Origin: Paracoccus aminovorans | GTDB lineage: Bacteria; Pseudomonadota; Alphaproteobacteria; Rhodobacterales; Rhodobacteraceae | Reading direction: 5' to 3' | Length of the DNA stretch: 64,000 nucleotides | Assembly: GCF_900005615.1 (NCBI RefSeq) | Contig: NZ_LN832559.1 | Coordinates: forward strand, 2,262,837 to 2,326,836 | In this document: piece after piece, positions 1-8,718 of the stretch | Layout of the letters: each line of letters begins with the position of its first letter | How positions within the stretch are numbered: the stretch's first letter is position 1 | Program-made: the position numbers and the translations under genes | Notes under the pieces: generated by a model | The model's database searches: none | What the model was told of the DNA's origin: nothing | The model's input: the letters and a program-made list of their open reading frames with translations, nothing else

Positions 1-138
1 TCGGGGACGTAGCATCAACCGATGGGGCCCGAGAGGGACCTTTTGACGGTATCTGTAGGTCGTGGTGTGAACGATCTCGAGGCAGGCCAAAATGATGTTC
101 CAGTTAGGATTGAGGAAGACGGCGCGCGACTGCGGGGA

Positions 139-348
139 TCAGCGGCGGCGAGACGCGCCCGCGCTGACGGGCGCGGCGTTCCGCCAGGCATTCAACCCCT
201 TGCAGCGTCGGCAAATCCGTTCTCCGAAGCCTTCGCTCCAGAACGAGGTTTCGCATCGCAGGCATCGGCGTTCTTGCGGAACATCACCTACGGCCCTTTG
301 GGTCGCGATGTCCGGTACGTCACCGTCGGCGATGGCCTCGTCCGCCAT
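139..348 (-). CDS. small zinc-ribbon protein
   Basis: This 69-residue protein has two CxxC knuckles (RRCLRCETSF and ERICRRCKGL) about 17 residues apart, which is the pattern of a small zinc ribbon. Its start overlaps the stop of the upstream gene (TAATG), so the two are probably translationally coupled. Zinc binding and perhaps nucleic-acid binding follow from the fold; no specific function is known to me. The C-terminus is Ala/Arg-rich. It could be a stand-alone regulator or an accessory of the neighbouring uncharacterised proteins. Confidence 0.55.
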   Translation of the reverse strand: MADEAIADGDVPDIATQRAVGDVPQERRCLRCETSFWSEGFGERICRRCKGLNAWRNAAPVSAGASRRR

Positions 349-881
349 TACGTGTTCCCCGCAACTAGACGGGCGCGTGAGGACGGCGGCGAGTCCGGTC
401 GTGAAGGCATGCCTTCGTTTTCGGCGGTCCGGATCGACTCTTCGTCCGGCGCTCCTCGGGCGGTCGTCTTCGAAGGCGGCGCAGCCAGGTTCGAATCGGA
501 TGTCCCAGACCCGGAATAGAGATGTCGCAGGTGCGCCTCGGAGACCCCGTCGGCCTTCATCACGAGCTGTACCATCGGATCGGCCAGCATTTCTTCAAGG
601 AAAAAGTCGGACAACTCCCTGCCGGTCAGCTTGTCCTTGGCACGTGCTTGGTCGAGGTCGGCAAGGGAAACGGTCAGAGTCCGCGCAAGTCCCGGATGAG
701 ATATCCGGGGATGAAGCTTCACAAGGACGGAGGCTTTCCAGGCTGCGGGTTCCCGTTCATCAGGGGGGGAAGCCAGCTCCGTTTCGATCTCGTACTCTCC
801 CGCCGGGAGCGTCTCGTCAAAGCCCGGAACAGTGAAGGGCCGGGAAAAAACCGCTACGGTCTTGCTCGTCAGATCTTCCAT
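348..881 (-). CDS. uncharacterised protein with ENEGMP tail
   Basis: A 177-residue protein starting MEDLTSKTVAVFSRPF; this start has a GGAA-like site 9-10 bases upstream and the longer reading frame to 962 adds only low-quality sequence. The body (PGFDETLPAGEYEIETEL, then an ELSDFFLEEMLADPMVQ stretch) is soluble and shows no signal peptide or membrane segment. The C-terminal part contains AENEGMPSRPDS, a motif that recurs near position 3000 on the same strand. I do not recognise a named family and assign no function. It sits in a minus-strand run with a zinc ribbon downstream and a short Lys/Ala-rich gene upstream. Confidence 0.6.
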   Translation of the reverse strand: MEDLTSKTVAVFSRPFTVPGFDETLPAGEYEIETELASPPDEREPAAWKASVLVKLHPRISHPGLARTLTVSLADLDQARAKDKLTGRELSDFFLEEMLADPMVQLVMKADGVSEAHLRHLYSGSGTSDSNLAAPPSKTTARGAPDEESIRTAENEGMPSRPDSPPSSRARLVAGNT

Positions 882-958
882 TGGCGCGTTCCTTTCCCAT
901 GGTGCTGCGGGCGGTCCGCGCCCCTCACGGGAATGAGGCGCGCAACCGGTGTACACCC

Positions 959-1138
959 TCAAGATGTCTTGGACTTGGCGGGTGCATCCTTGCCAGAAGC
1001 CTTGGGCTCGGTCTCCTTGGCAGGGGTCGTTGCTGTTTTCGCAGGCTTCGGCTTTAACGCAGCCGCAGCCTTGGCGGTCAGGTCCTTGAAGGACACTTCA
1101 TCGATCCTTTGATTATCCGACGCCAACTCCTCGTCCAT
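959..1138 (-). CDS. short Lys/Ala-rich hypothetical protein
   Basis: A 59-residue reading frame starting MDEELASDNQRIDEVSFKDL and ending in a Lys/Ala/Pro-rich tail (KPKPAKTATTPAKETEP). An in-frame Met 23 codons upstream (1207) is possible but adds Cys/Arg-rich sequence of poor quality. The tail resembles disordered, basic histone-H1-like or linker segments. It lies 77 bases upstream of the ENEGMP protein on the same strand and may share its transcript. No function can be given; codon use fits a real gene only moderately. Confidence 0.4.
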   Translation of the reverse strand: MDEELASDNQRIDEVSFKDLTAKAAAALKPKPAKTATTPAKETEPKASGKDAPAKSKTS

Positions 1139-1228
1139 GTCGGACCGGGATACTTCGCATCGGCACTGTACATATGGGGGCTGGCGACTCGAATTGCGAT
1201 GGTGCATCGAAAAAGAAGCCGAGGTCAG

Positions 1229-2035
1229 TCAGGCCAATTCATCCGTCCAGACCTTAAATTCCATCAACGTGTTCTGGCCGAATGTCTGGGTCAGAGGGAC
1301 ATCGGCAGCATCGCGACCGCGCGCGATCAGAATTCTCGCATACCTCGGCTTGTTGTTCCGCGGGTCGAACATGTGCCATTCCCCAGCGAGAAAGACCTCC
1401 ATCCACGCGGCAAAATCCCCAGGCGGATGAGGCAGAGGCTCCCCGATGTCGCTCAGGTATCCGGTGCAGTAGCGGGCCGGAATGTTCATGCATCGGCACA
1501 GGGCGATGGCGAGATGGGCAAAGTCGCGGCAGACACCCTGCCCCTCGGCGAGGGTCTGCGACGCTGTGCGCGTCGCCTTTGCCTGCATATAGTCGAAGCG
1601 GACATGTCCATGCACGAAATCGCAGATCGCCTGGACGCGTGACCATCCGGGGTCCGTGGTCTCGAACAGGCGCCACGCCTCCTCCGATAGGAGGTCGGTG
1701 TCGCAATACCGGCTGCCCTGCAGAAACACGAGCGTCTCGAAAGGAAGATCCTGAACCGCGTGCTGCCGCGCGCCGGGCATGGAGGGATCAGGCTGGCCCG
1801 TGTCGCGAAAGATGCCATCCGTCGACAGGCAGAAGTCGCCCGCCGGAGCCAGGACGCGCGTGCACCAGTTGCCGAAGCCATCCCGGTAGCTTTCAAGCGG
1901 CACGCTCGGCGACGTCACAAGATAGTCGGCACGCTCCAGATCGCCGAAGCGCGAGTAGTGGACGTTCAGCATCGCAATCAGCGGCGTCGACTGCGGGAAG
2001 CTGTATCGGAGACGACACCCTATGCTGACGCGCAT
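1229..2035 (-). CDS. transglutaminase-like (papain-fold) protein
   Basis: A 268-residue protein from Met at 2035 (MRVSIGCRLRYSF); longer starts add non-homologous sequence. An N-terminal beta-rich region precedes a transglutaminase-core domain with the nucleophile motif GQGVCRDFAHLAIALCR and the acid motif EWHMFDPRNN. At the place where the family usually shows HAWVE the sequence is DFAAWMEVF, so the canonical histidine is not where expected. The family includes peptidases and peptide-crosslinking enzymes; the substrate is unknown. It lies 34 bases downstream of the Cys-repeat protein and may be co-transcribed with it. There is no obvious signal peptide, so it is probably cytoplasmic. Confidence 0.8.
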   Translation of the reverse strand: MRVSIGCRLRYSFPQSTPLIAMLNVHYSRFGDLERADYLVTSPSVPLESYRDGFGNWCTRVLAPAGDFCLSTDGIFRDTGQPDPSMPGARQHAVQDLPFETLVFLQGSRYCDTDLLSEEAWRLFETTDPGWSRVQAICDFVHGHVRFDYMQAKATRTASQTLAEGQGVCRDFAHLAIALCRCMNIPARYCTGYLSDIGEPLPHPPGDFAAWMEVFLAGEWHMFDPRNNKPRYARILIARGRDAADVPLTQTFGQNTLMEFKVWTDELA

Positions 2036-2069
2036 GCCGGACACGCGGCTGCGCATCGTTCTGTCACCC

Positions 2070-2852
2070 TCATCTTCCAAGGACGCACGCCCCGTCCGAG
2101 AGCTGGAAACCTCGATTGCAGCTCCACCGCTTGCCGGATCGGTCGAGATAGGCGTTCTCCGGCAGATCGATGGCGACGCAGGCGCCATTCAACACCTCGT
2201 ATCCGCGCTCGCAGCTCCAGCCCGGTCCATAGGATGCCTCGTCCAGATAAGCATTCGATGGCACGACAACGGCGTCGCATCGGTCGTCGATTCTGACGAA
2301 GCCTCTCTCACAAGCCCAGGCGGCGCCGTAGTCTGCGTTGGTCAGATACGCGTTCTCTGGCACGGCAATCGGCGAACATGTCTCTGCAGCGGCCTCATAG
2401 CCACGATCACAGGTCCATCCCCTCCCCGAGGCATCGTCCGTCAGGTAGGCACGCTCGGGCAGAACAATGGGCACGCATGCCTCGTCCTCCTGCCGGAACC
2501 CGCGTTCGCATTGCCAATCGTAACCGGAAGACCGGAGGAAGGCATTGGCGGGCACCGGGATGGGATTGCAGGACGTCCCGTCCACCTCCTCGTACCCTCG
2601 GTTGCACTCCCACCCCGTCCCGTAGGAGCGCCCGGTTGGATAGGCATGCTCGGGGATATCGAGAGGCAGGCATTCGGCGCCCTCTACCCGGTAACCGATG
2701 TCGCAGACCCATCCGCCGCCATAGCTGCGCGGCTGGGCGTTCTCCGGCATTGGGCCGGTTCCATCCTGCGCAAGCACGGGAAAGGCGAAAGAGGCGATCA
2801 CACCGGCTATGGCTGCCGTCCGCGCGATCAGCCTCGCCAAGGGATGTCTCAT
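2070..2852 (-). CDS. secreted protein with seven Cys repeats
   Basis: A 260-residue protein with an N-terminal signal peptide (MRHPLARLIARTAAIAG, hydrophobic core, then FPVLAQ). The mature part is seven tandem units of about 32-34 residues with the consensus GxGWxCxRGYxxxxxxCxPIxVPENAYL. Each unit has two cysteines, probably one disulphide per unit in the periplasm or outside the cell. An AAGGA site lies about 10 bases before this start. The same frame is open upstream to another Met at 3056, whose ATGA overlaps the stop of an IS-truncated gene, so a 328-residue form cannot be excluded. I do not recognise a named family. A surface, binding or cell-wall role is inference only. Confidence 0.7.
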   Translation of the reverse strand: MRHPLARLIARTAAIAGVIASFAFPVLAQDGTGPMPENAQPRSYGGGWVCDIGYRVEGAECLPLDIPEHAYPTGRSYGTGWECNRGYEEVDGTSCNPIPVPANAFLRSSGYDWQCERGFRQEDEACVPIVLPERAYLTDDASGRGWTCDRGYEAAAETCSPIAVPENAYLTNADYGAAWACERGFVRIDDRCDAVVVPSNAYLDEASYGPGWSCERGYEVLNGACVAIDLPENAYLDRSGKRWSCNRGFQLSDGACVLGR

Positions 2853-3052
2853 CGCAGCTTGTTCCTTGGCGGACCAGAGCCCGTTGGTTGCCGCGCGAGT
2901 CCTCGATAGCCCAAGCGTGAGCGTTCCGGTCAGCCGTCGAGTGGGCGCGGCCGGTAGCGGGGAGGCTCTGGAATTCGGTCTCGTTGGCATGCCTTCGTTC
3001 TCAGCCACCTGGATCGCGAAGTCCTGCGGGAGTGTCGGGTGGGTGCTGCTGG

Positions 3053-3174
3053 TCATCGGGGCGACAATTTGTGCAAGGCTGCAGCGGCAAGAGCATGTTC
3101 CTTCTGGTGGTAGTCGCCGCGGAACTTGCCGTCGACCTGCACCTCCCAGATGCCGTTTCTTTCGCGCACCTGAA
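3053..3174 (-). pseudogene. 3' fragment of small DUF2188-like gene, cut by IS21
   Basis: Reading the minus strand away from the IS end gives about 39 codons (QVRERNGIWEVQVDGKF, then an Ala-rich helix ending HKLSPR and a TGA stop). The W-x-V-x-x-x-G-K-x-R pattern followed by an Ala-rich helix resembles small DUF2188-type proteins. The 5' end is lost exactly at the IS boundary (3175). The TGA overlaps an ATG at 3056 in the frame of the Cys-repeat protein. Family assignment is tentative. Confidence 0.45.
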
Positions 3175-3292
3175 TGTTGAACGGCTTGCAATAAGGACCC
3201 CGCTTCTGGGGTGATCGGCGTCCAAAATGGACCCCACCGACCGGGGGTTGGGTCCATTGTGCCTTCGATGATTATCGGAGGCCGAGCACGGG

Positions 3293-4792
3293 ATGCTGAT
3301 CGTGGAGACAATCGCAAAAATCAGGCGGCTACATTTCACCGAGGGCAAGGGGATCAAGACGATCTGCCGTGACCTGAAGCTGTCGAAGAAGGTGGTGCGG
3401 AAGGTGATCCGCACCGGGATTACCGAGTTCACCTATACCCGGACGGTGCAGCCGCGCCCGAAGCTGGGTGCCTGGCTGGGGGAACTCAACCGGCTGCTGG
3501 AGGTCAACGCCGCGCGGTCCAGCCGGGAACGTCAGTCTCTGATACAGATCTACGAAGAACTGAGCGGTCTCGGTTATGAAGGTGGGTATGACGCGGTGCG
3601 CCGCTACGCCTCGAACTGGGCACGCACTCAGAGTTCAGGCGCTTCTGCCGCCTTCGTGCCCCTGAGCTTTGCGCCCGGTGAAGCCTATCAGTTCGACTGG
3701 AGCCACGAGGTTGTGGTGATCGATGGGGCGACCACCACCATCAAAGTGGCCCATGTTCGCCTGTGCCACAGCCGGATGTTCTTTGTGCGGGCCTATCCGC
3801 GCGAGACGCAGGAGATGGTGTTCGATGCCCACGACAGGGCTTTCGCCTTCTTCAAGGGCACCTGCACCCGCGGGATCTACGACAACATGAAGACGGCGGT
3901 GGAGACCATCTTCACCGGCAAGGAACGCCTCTACAATCGTCGGTTCCTGCAGATGGCCAGCCATTATCTGGTCGAACCCGTTGCCTGCACCCCTGCTGCG
4001 GGTTGGGAGAAAGGCCAGGTGGAGAGCCAGGTCGGCACTGTCCGTCAGCGGTTTTTCGCGCCCCGCGTCAGGGTCAAGAGCTACGAGGAACTGAATGCCT
4101 GGCTGCTGGACAAGTGCATCGCCTCGGCCAGAACCAGCAAGCATCCGGAGCTGACGGACAAAACCGTCTGGCAGGTCTTCCAGGAAGAGCGCCCGCACCT
4201 TGTCCCCTATGCCGGGCGCTTCGACGGATTCCATTCACTGCCTGCGGCGGTGTCAAAGACCTGTCTCGTGCGCTTCGACAACAACAAATACTCCGTCGCG
4301 GCAACGGCTGTCGGGCGGCAGGTCGAGATCAGGGCCTATGCTGAGCGGATCGAGATCCGGCAGGAGGGCCGACTGGTCGGAGACCACCCGCGTCACTTCG
4401 GCCGGGACCGAACGGTTTACAATCCCTGGCATTATGTGCCTGTTCTGCTTCGCAAACCCGGGGCGCTGCGTAACGGCGCACCGTTCAAGGACTGGGTTCT
4501 TCCCGGAGCTCTTGAACAGATCCGCCGCAAGCTGCAGGGCTCCTCAGATGGCGACCGCCAGATGGTGAAGGTCCTCGGCGCTGTGCTGACGGAAGGGATG
4601 CCTGTGGTTCAAAAGGCATGTGCCGAAGCTCTCTCGCAAGGCGTCCATTCTGCCGATGTAATCCTCAATATTCTATCCCGCAGGCGAGATCCGGAACCAC
4701 CACCGCTTCTGCTGACCTCTCCGGCCTTGCAGTTGACCCATGAGCCTGTGGCGGACTGCGCCCGTTATGATCTGCTGCGGAGGGCCTGCTGA
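3293..4792 (+). CDS. istA: IS21-family transposase IstA (copy 1)
   Basis: A 499-residue DDE transposase. The N-terminus ([20 protein letters not shown], then [11 protein letters not shown]) is the helix-turn-helix typical of IstA. An integrase core follows with [12 protein letters not shown] at about residue 138 (first Asp), a middle segment [11 protein letters not shown] (second Asp) and [11 protein letters not shown] (Glu). The length matches full IstA proteins. The stop overlaps the istB start (TGATG), so the two are translationally coupled. All three copies in the window encode the same protein, so this copy is intact and probably recently spread. Confidence 0.95.
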   Translation: MLIVETIAKIRRLHFTEGKGIKTICRDLKLSKKVVRKVIRTGITEFTYTRTVQPRPKLGAWLGELNRLLEVNAARSSRERQSLIQIYEELSGLGYEGGYDAVRRYASNWARTQSSGASAAFVPLSFAPGEAYQFDWSHEVVVIDGATTTIKVAHVRLCHSRMFFVRAYPRETQEMVFDAHDRAFAFFKGTCTRGIYDNMKTAVETIFTGKERLYNRRFLQMASHYLVEPVACTPAAGWEKGQVESQVGTVRQRFFAPRVRVKSYEELNAWLLDKCIASARTSKHPELTDKTVWQVFQEERPHLVPYAGRFDGFHSLPAAVSKTCLVRFDNNKYSVAATAVGRQVEIRAYAERIEIRQEGRLVGDHPRHFGRDRTVYNPWHYVPVLLRKPGALRNGAPFKDWVLPGALEQIRRKLQGSSDGDRQMVKVLGAVLTEGMPVVQKACAEALSQGVHSADVILNILSRRRDPEPPPLLLTSPALQLTHEPVADCARYDLLRRAC

Positions 4793-5520
4793 TGGATCGT
4801 GCTGACATCATGGCTGCAATGGGCGAGTTGAAGCTCTACGGGATGCGCGCCGCTTATGACGAACTCATGGCGGTGGCTGTGCGCCGCCAGCACGAACCCC
4901 GCCAGATCGTTGGAGATCTTCTGGCCGCCGAGATCAACGAGAAGAAAGCGCGGTCGGTCAAATACCAGATCACCACCGCCAAGCTGCCCTATGCCCGGGA
5001 GATCGAGGAGTTCACCTTCGATGACACCCCAATCAACGAGACCCTGGTGCGAGATCTGGCCAGCGGGGAGTTCCTCAGCCAACAGCGCAATGTCGTGCTG
5101 GTTGGCGGCACCGGGACCGGCAAGACCCATATCTCTGTGGCCATAGCGCGCGCGGTCATCCGCAATGGTGCCCGGGGCAGGTTCTTCAATGTCGTCGATC
5201 TGGTGAACAGGCTGGAGGCCGAGGCCCGTGCCGGACGGGCAGGCCGGCTTGCAGAACATCTGATGCGGCTCGACTTCGTCATCCTCGATGAACTCGGATA
5301 CCTGCCATTCGCGCAGTCCGGCGGCCAGCTGCTGTTCCATCTGATCAGCAAGCTCTATGAGCAGACTTCCGTCATCGTCACCACCAACCTCGCATTCGGG
5401 GAGTGGCCGACCGTCTTCGGAGACGCAAAGATGACCACCGCGCTGCTCGACCGGCTCACCCACCACTGCGACATCGTCGAGACCGGCAACGACAGCTGGC
5501 GCATCAAAACCCGAGCCTGA
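4792..5520 (+). CDS. istB: IS21-family helper ATPase IstB (copy 1)
   Basis: A 242-residue AAA+ ATPase of the IstB/DnaC-like family, which helps IstA in target selection and strand transfer. Walker A is GGTGTGKT (about residues 104-111) and Walker B is [13 protein letters not shown] (about 160-172), followed by the sensor-type [13 protein letters not shown]. The start overlaps the istA stop. The length is normal for IstB and the protein is identical in all three copies. Confidence 0.95.
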   Translation: MDRADIMAAMGELKLYGMRAAYDELMAVAVRRQHEPRQIVGDLLAAEINEKKARSVKYQITTAKLPYAREIEEFTFDDTPINETLVRDLASGEFLSQQRNVVLVGGTGTGKTHISVAIARAVIRNGARGRFFNVVDLVNRLEAEARAGRAGRLAEHLMRLDFVILDELGYLPFAQSGGQLLFHLISKLYEQTSVIVTTNLAFGEWPTVFGDAKMTTALLDRLTHHCDIVETGNDSWRIKTRA

Positions 5521-5653
5521 ACACCCTCCAAAACGCAGGCCCGCGTCGGCTGCGCCAGCTGGAAAGCTACGCCGCCACGGGCCTGCTCACCCGCGCGCCA
5601 AAGGGGTCACTTTTGGACGCCGATCAGGGGGCCCGTTTGAATGCCGATTGACA

Positions 5654-6358
5654 GCTTCGATGCGACTGGCTGCGCAGCGTCAGCGATTGCCGGCGTATCG
5701 GCTGGCATCCGGACTTGCGACACGCCGACTGCGATACTCATCCAAAGACCGCACGAGCCGTTGGCGTCACATCCTTGAGCTCTTGGCGGTCAGCTGGCTC
5801 GCACCTGTGAGTGACGATGACCTTTTTGAATTGTTCGCCCTCGTCATGGTCCTTGATCTCTTAGAGAACGAACTCGGGCTTGGATCTCCGACTCAATACG
5901 GCCTCGCTGCTCCAGGCCGCAACCATATTGCGCTTTTCGATACGGCCTCCGGTAGTGTCCGAGTCTATTTCGACCAATCGCCGGTATCTGTGCTCGGCTG
6001 CAGATCATATCAGCTTGAGATAATAGACGCGCACGATGGCGTTCGCGGTGTCGGGCGGCGACCGGACCTTATTCTAGTTCATGAGGGTCCTTCATCTCGT
6101 CACGTGATGTTTGTCGAAGTCAAGAAGACTGCAGACGGTTCCTACATTAGTGACAGCGTTTACAAAGCATTGGGTTACATTTCAGATTTCCGCGACCTTT
6201 GGGCGGTTGGCTCGACCAACCCCAAAATAGCTGTCTTGTTTCCAGAAGGGATCGCGCCGAGGGACCCATCAGCCATCGACAGTCAAGAGGTTGTCTTGTC
6301 CTCGGCTTTCGATCGAACAAGCCTTGCATCTGCGCTCAGATCGGGACTGTCTCTTTAG
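5654..6358 (+). pseudogene. truncated PD-(D/E)XK-like nuclease
   Basis: About 234 codons are open from the IS right end to a TAG stop; the apparent TTG start lies inside the IS, so the true N-terminus is missing. The C-terminal half has RRPDLILVHEG followed by HVMFVEVKKT, the D...E-x-K arrangement of a PD-(D/E)XK nuclease core, then a helix YKALGYISDF. Such domains occur in restriction enzymes and in McrBC-like or DUF2357-like proteins. It lies about 90 bases upstream of a DNA methyltransferase on the same strand, so it was probably the restriction partner. The exact family is not recognised. Confidence 0.6.
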
Positions 6359-6447
6359 GTAACGTCGGCAAGATTGATCACCATTGACTATCAATGGGTA
6401 TCTATGACAAGACGGTGACAGGAAGACTTGCCGACTTGGAGTGCCGT

Positions 6448-7554
6448 ATGCTTGAGCGATTTTTCACCCTGCAAGAGCTTGAAGCGACATTGAAACTGTC
6501 TCTATCGACTTTGCGCCGTGCGGTCAAAACTGGCGAGTTGCAGCATGTAAGGGTCGGGAAGAAGGGGCAAATAAGGGTTTCCGAGGCTTCCGTTCAAGCA
6601 TACCTCGCCAAGTCGAAAACAACGCCTGATGCCCAGAGCATTGCTCTTTCGCCGGCTGATCGCGAGTGCAAGAACGCTTCCGACTCATCTGTACGCACCC
6701 TTGCCGGGCGCGTCGGCGAGAAGCAGAGCTACAAGATCTTGAATGCCGACGTCTCGGTCGGCCTCAGATCCCTTCCATCGAACTTCGTACACACCGCTGT
6801 GACGTCTCCGGCGTACTTTTGGCAGCGCGACTATGAGTGCGAAGGTCAGATCGGGCATGAAGCGACAATCGAGGAGTATGTTCAGGCCTTGATAGAGCCA
6901 TTCAAGGAGTTGAAACGCGTTCTTAGACCGGACGGAGTCTTTTTCCTGAACATTGGCGATGCCTACTACAATGCGAAAGGCAGGCCCCACGGTCGGGATC
7001 GAAAAAATTCGGGACGGCAGCTTGCGCGCGAGAAGCTACGGGCGGTGGATGGCCCCGGCTTGGGGCTGCCAAGGAAGTCCTTAATTGGGCTTCCTTGGCG
7101 AGTTGCCACCGCCATGCAGTCCACGGGCTGGACATTACGAAGTGCCGTGATTTGGGAGCGCCCCGGAAGTCTTGGAGAGCCAACGGCACATGATAGACCT
7201 CACCGGACGTACGAGAATGTCTTCATTTTCTCCAAGGGACCAAAGTACTACTTCAATAGGGCAGCGCTTGGAGGAGAGGAGGACATCTGGAGAATTGCCG
7301 CCCGCCCAGAGAATCCTCATAGCCATTGCGCTCCCTTTCCAACTGAATTGGTTGATCGTTGTCTCGCATGTGGCTGCCCAGAAGGGGGAACAGTGCTTGA
7401 TCCTTTCTTGGGGTCTGGCACGACGGCAATATCCGCGCTTCGTTCCGGTAGGAGTGTGGTCGGTATCGAATTGAATTCGAAGTATTGCTCAGAGGCGGAA
7501 CAACGTATTGGTGCAGAATTCGTGACGTCTGAGAGGGCGCATTCAGCCGCGTGA
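6448..7554 (+). CDS. HTH-fused DNA methyltransferase (N6-A/N4-C, beta-type order)
   Basis: A 368-residue S-adenosylmethionine-dependent DNA methyltransferase. The start at 6448 is chosen because GGAG lies 6 bases upstream; a start at 6394 would add 18 residues and has no clear ribosome site. Residues 1-60 (FTLQELEATLKLSLSTLRRA) look like an excisionase/MerR-type DNA-binding domain. The catalytic motif IV-type box is TSPAYFWQRDY and motif I is DPFLGSGTTA near the C-terminus, so motif IV precedes motif I as in beta-class amino-methyltransferases. SPAY in place of SPPY is a mild variation. With the truncated nuclease upstream it probably formed a restriction-modification pair; the methylase may now be an orphan. 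Confidence 0.88.
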   Translation: MLERFFTLQELEATLKLSLSTLRRAVKTGELQHVRVGKKGQIRVSEASVQAYLAKSKTTPDAQSIALSPADRECKNASDSSVRTLAGRVGEKQSYKILNADVSVGLRSLPSNFVHTAVTSPAYFWQRDYECEGQIGHEATIEEYVQALIEPFKELKRVLRPDGVFFLNIGDAYYNAKGRPHGRDRKNSGRQLAREKLRAVDGPGLGLPRKSLIGLPWRVATAMQSTGWTLRSAVIWERPGSLGEPTAHDRPHRTYENVFIFSKGPKYYFNRAALGGEEDIWRIAARPENPHSHCAPFPTELVDRCLACGCPEGGTVLDPFLGSGTTAISALRSGRSVVGIELNSKYCSEAEQRIGAEFVTSERAHSAA

Positions 7555-7560
7555 TTGCTG

Positions 7561-8718
7561 TTAGTCCCTCTCAGAAGCGATAGTCGGGGGCCAGAGCTTC
7601 GTCTCAGGGCTGGGCGTGCGTTTGCCATTTGGAAGATCGAAATGCAGCAATCCGTCCTTGCGTTTCGCCGCCACGATCTTGTTGAGATGGGTGGTTCGGA
7701 CCGGCACCTGCTCCATCACCCCGCTGGCGAGTGGCCCAAATGCGATCCCCGGTCTCTGCGACACTGTGCGCAGCAGCAGTTCTGTCGCCCAGCCGACGTG
7801 AGCAGAGCATCCGACTCCATCACGGTCGGTCTCAAACGCAATGATCTGGTCCTCGGGAAACAGCAGCGATTGCCCGCTTTCCTCAGTCTGGATCGCGTGG
7901 CGCGTTCGGACCGCTTCCTTCTCCACCTTTTCCTGAACGGTCCGGAAAACCTCGACCCCGAACCCACTGTGTGTGCCAAGGATCAGCCGCATCTTGATCC
8001 GATCCTCACGCGGCTTTCGGATAGCCATATCGGTCAGGTATGTGGCAACCCGGGCCTCCTTCATCTTTGCCTTCAGGAGCTGCAGGATCTTGGTCTCGTT
8101 GGACCCCTCTGGCATTGCCTCGAAGGCATCCTTCCAGGCAGGATCCGCTAGGAAACGACCGACGGACGCCGCAACGCCATCCCAGCCGGCGTGTCTGTTC
8201 ACCTCTTCGGCCATGAAATTGAATAGGAATTCGCCGTTCAGGCTCCGCAGAAATTCAAACACCTTGGCGGATTCAACGTTCCAGCCAGTGGGATCGATGA
8301 ACGTGAAGGTGAAGCCGTCCCGGCACGCAGTGCGAATGCCGTCAAGGTTGTCTTCGAACGGGCCGGAGAACACCTGAATGTCGAATTCGGGTTTCTCGGC
8401 CGCAAACTCCTGTAATTTCGCAACGGAGAGAGGGTTCCGTTCGCAGAACCGGAAACGGACCTTGAGGCCAGGACGCCCCATATCGAGCAAAGATCGACGA
8501 ACGGTTTCCAGTGTTTCGATCGCCTGAGAAAACGAGGCGTCGGAATACCTGTTGGTGTCAGATACCCGCCAAGGGCCTGCGAATGCGTCCACGAAGTTGA
8601 ACACCGGCGATCTGCCTTGGAACAGCTTGTATGCTGCAGACTCGAGATACTTGTTGAGAAACAGATGTTTGATGAAGGACTGCTCGCGCCTGTGGTAGTT
8701 CTCTATCTTTGGCGGCAT
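7561..8718 (-). CDS. tcmP: three-Cys-motif partner protein TcmP
   Basis: A 385-residue protein starting MPPKIENYHRREQSFIKHLFL. It has the features I associate with the TcmP family: an N-terminal NFVDAFAGPW box, RFRFCERNPL, and TFTFIDPTGWN, which together resemble a Rossmann methyltransferase-like core. Its ATG overlaps the stop of the upstream DUF5131 gene (TGATG), so the two are coupled. TcmP proteins are known as the genomic partners of three-Cys-motif proteins, and that partner is present here. The biochemical activity is unknown to me. It ends 6 bases from the convergent methyltransferase gene. Confidence 0.85.
   Translation of the reverse strand: MPPKIENYHRREQSFIKHLFLNKYLESAAYKLFQGRSPVFNFVDAFAGPWRVSDTNRYSDASFSQAIETLETVRRSLLDMGRPGLKVRFRFCERNPLSVAKLQEFAAEKPEFDIQVFSGPFEDNLDGIRTACRDGFTFTFIDPTGWNVESAKVFEFLRSLNGEFLFNFMAEEVNRHAGWDGVAASVGRFLADPAWKDAFEAMPEGSNETKILQLLKAKMKEARVATYLTDMAIRKPREDRIKMRLILGTHSGFGVEVFRTVQEKVEKEAVRTRHAIQTEESGQSLLFPEDQIIAFETDRDGVGCSAHVGWATELLLRTVSQRPGIAFGPLASGVMEQVPVRTTHLNKIVAAKRKDGLLHFDLPNGKRTPSPETKLWPPTIASERD

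Larger units (their letters stand above)
3175..5653 (+). mobile_element. IS21-family element, copy 1
   Basis: A 2479-bp element running from TGTTGAACGGCTTGC to ATTGACA. The ends were set by comparing the three copies, which share sequence exactly up to these points. Both ends start with TGT, and each carries an inner GATCGGCGTCCAAAA block in inverted orientation, as expected for the multiple terminal repeats of IS21. It encodes IstA and IstB. The left flank (CCTGAA) and right flank (GCTTCG) show no target duplication. On the left it cuts a small DUF2188-like gene and on the right a nuclease-like gene. Confidence 0.95.

Noticed and set aside
1..138. Possible gene at the left edge
   Set aside because: Frames here are low-complexity or antisense and no motif is visible; the end of a transcript from the zinc-ribbon gene is all that can be said.
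4765..5466. A 233-codon frame antisense to istB, present in all three IS copies
   Set aside because: Identical only because the IS copies are identical; no motif, and istB is certain.
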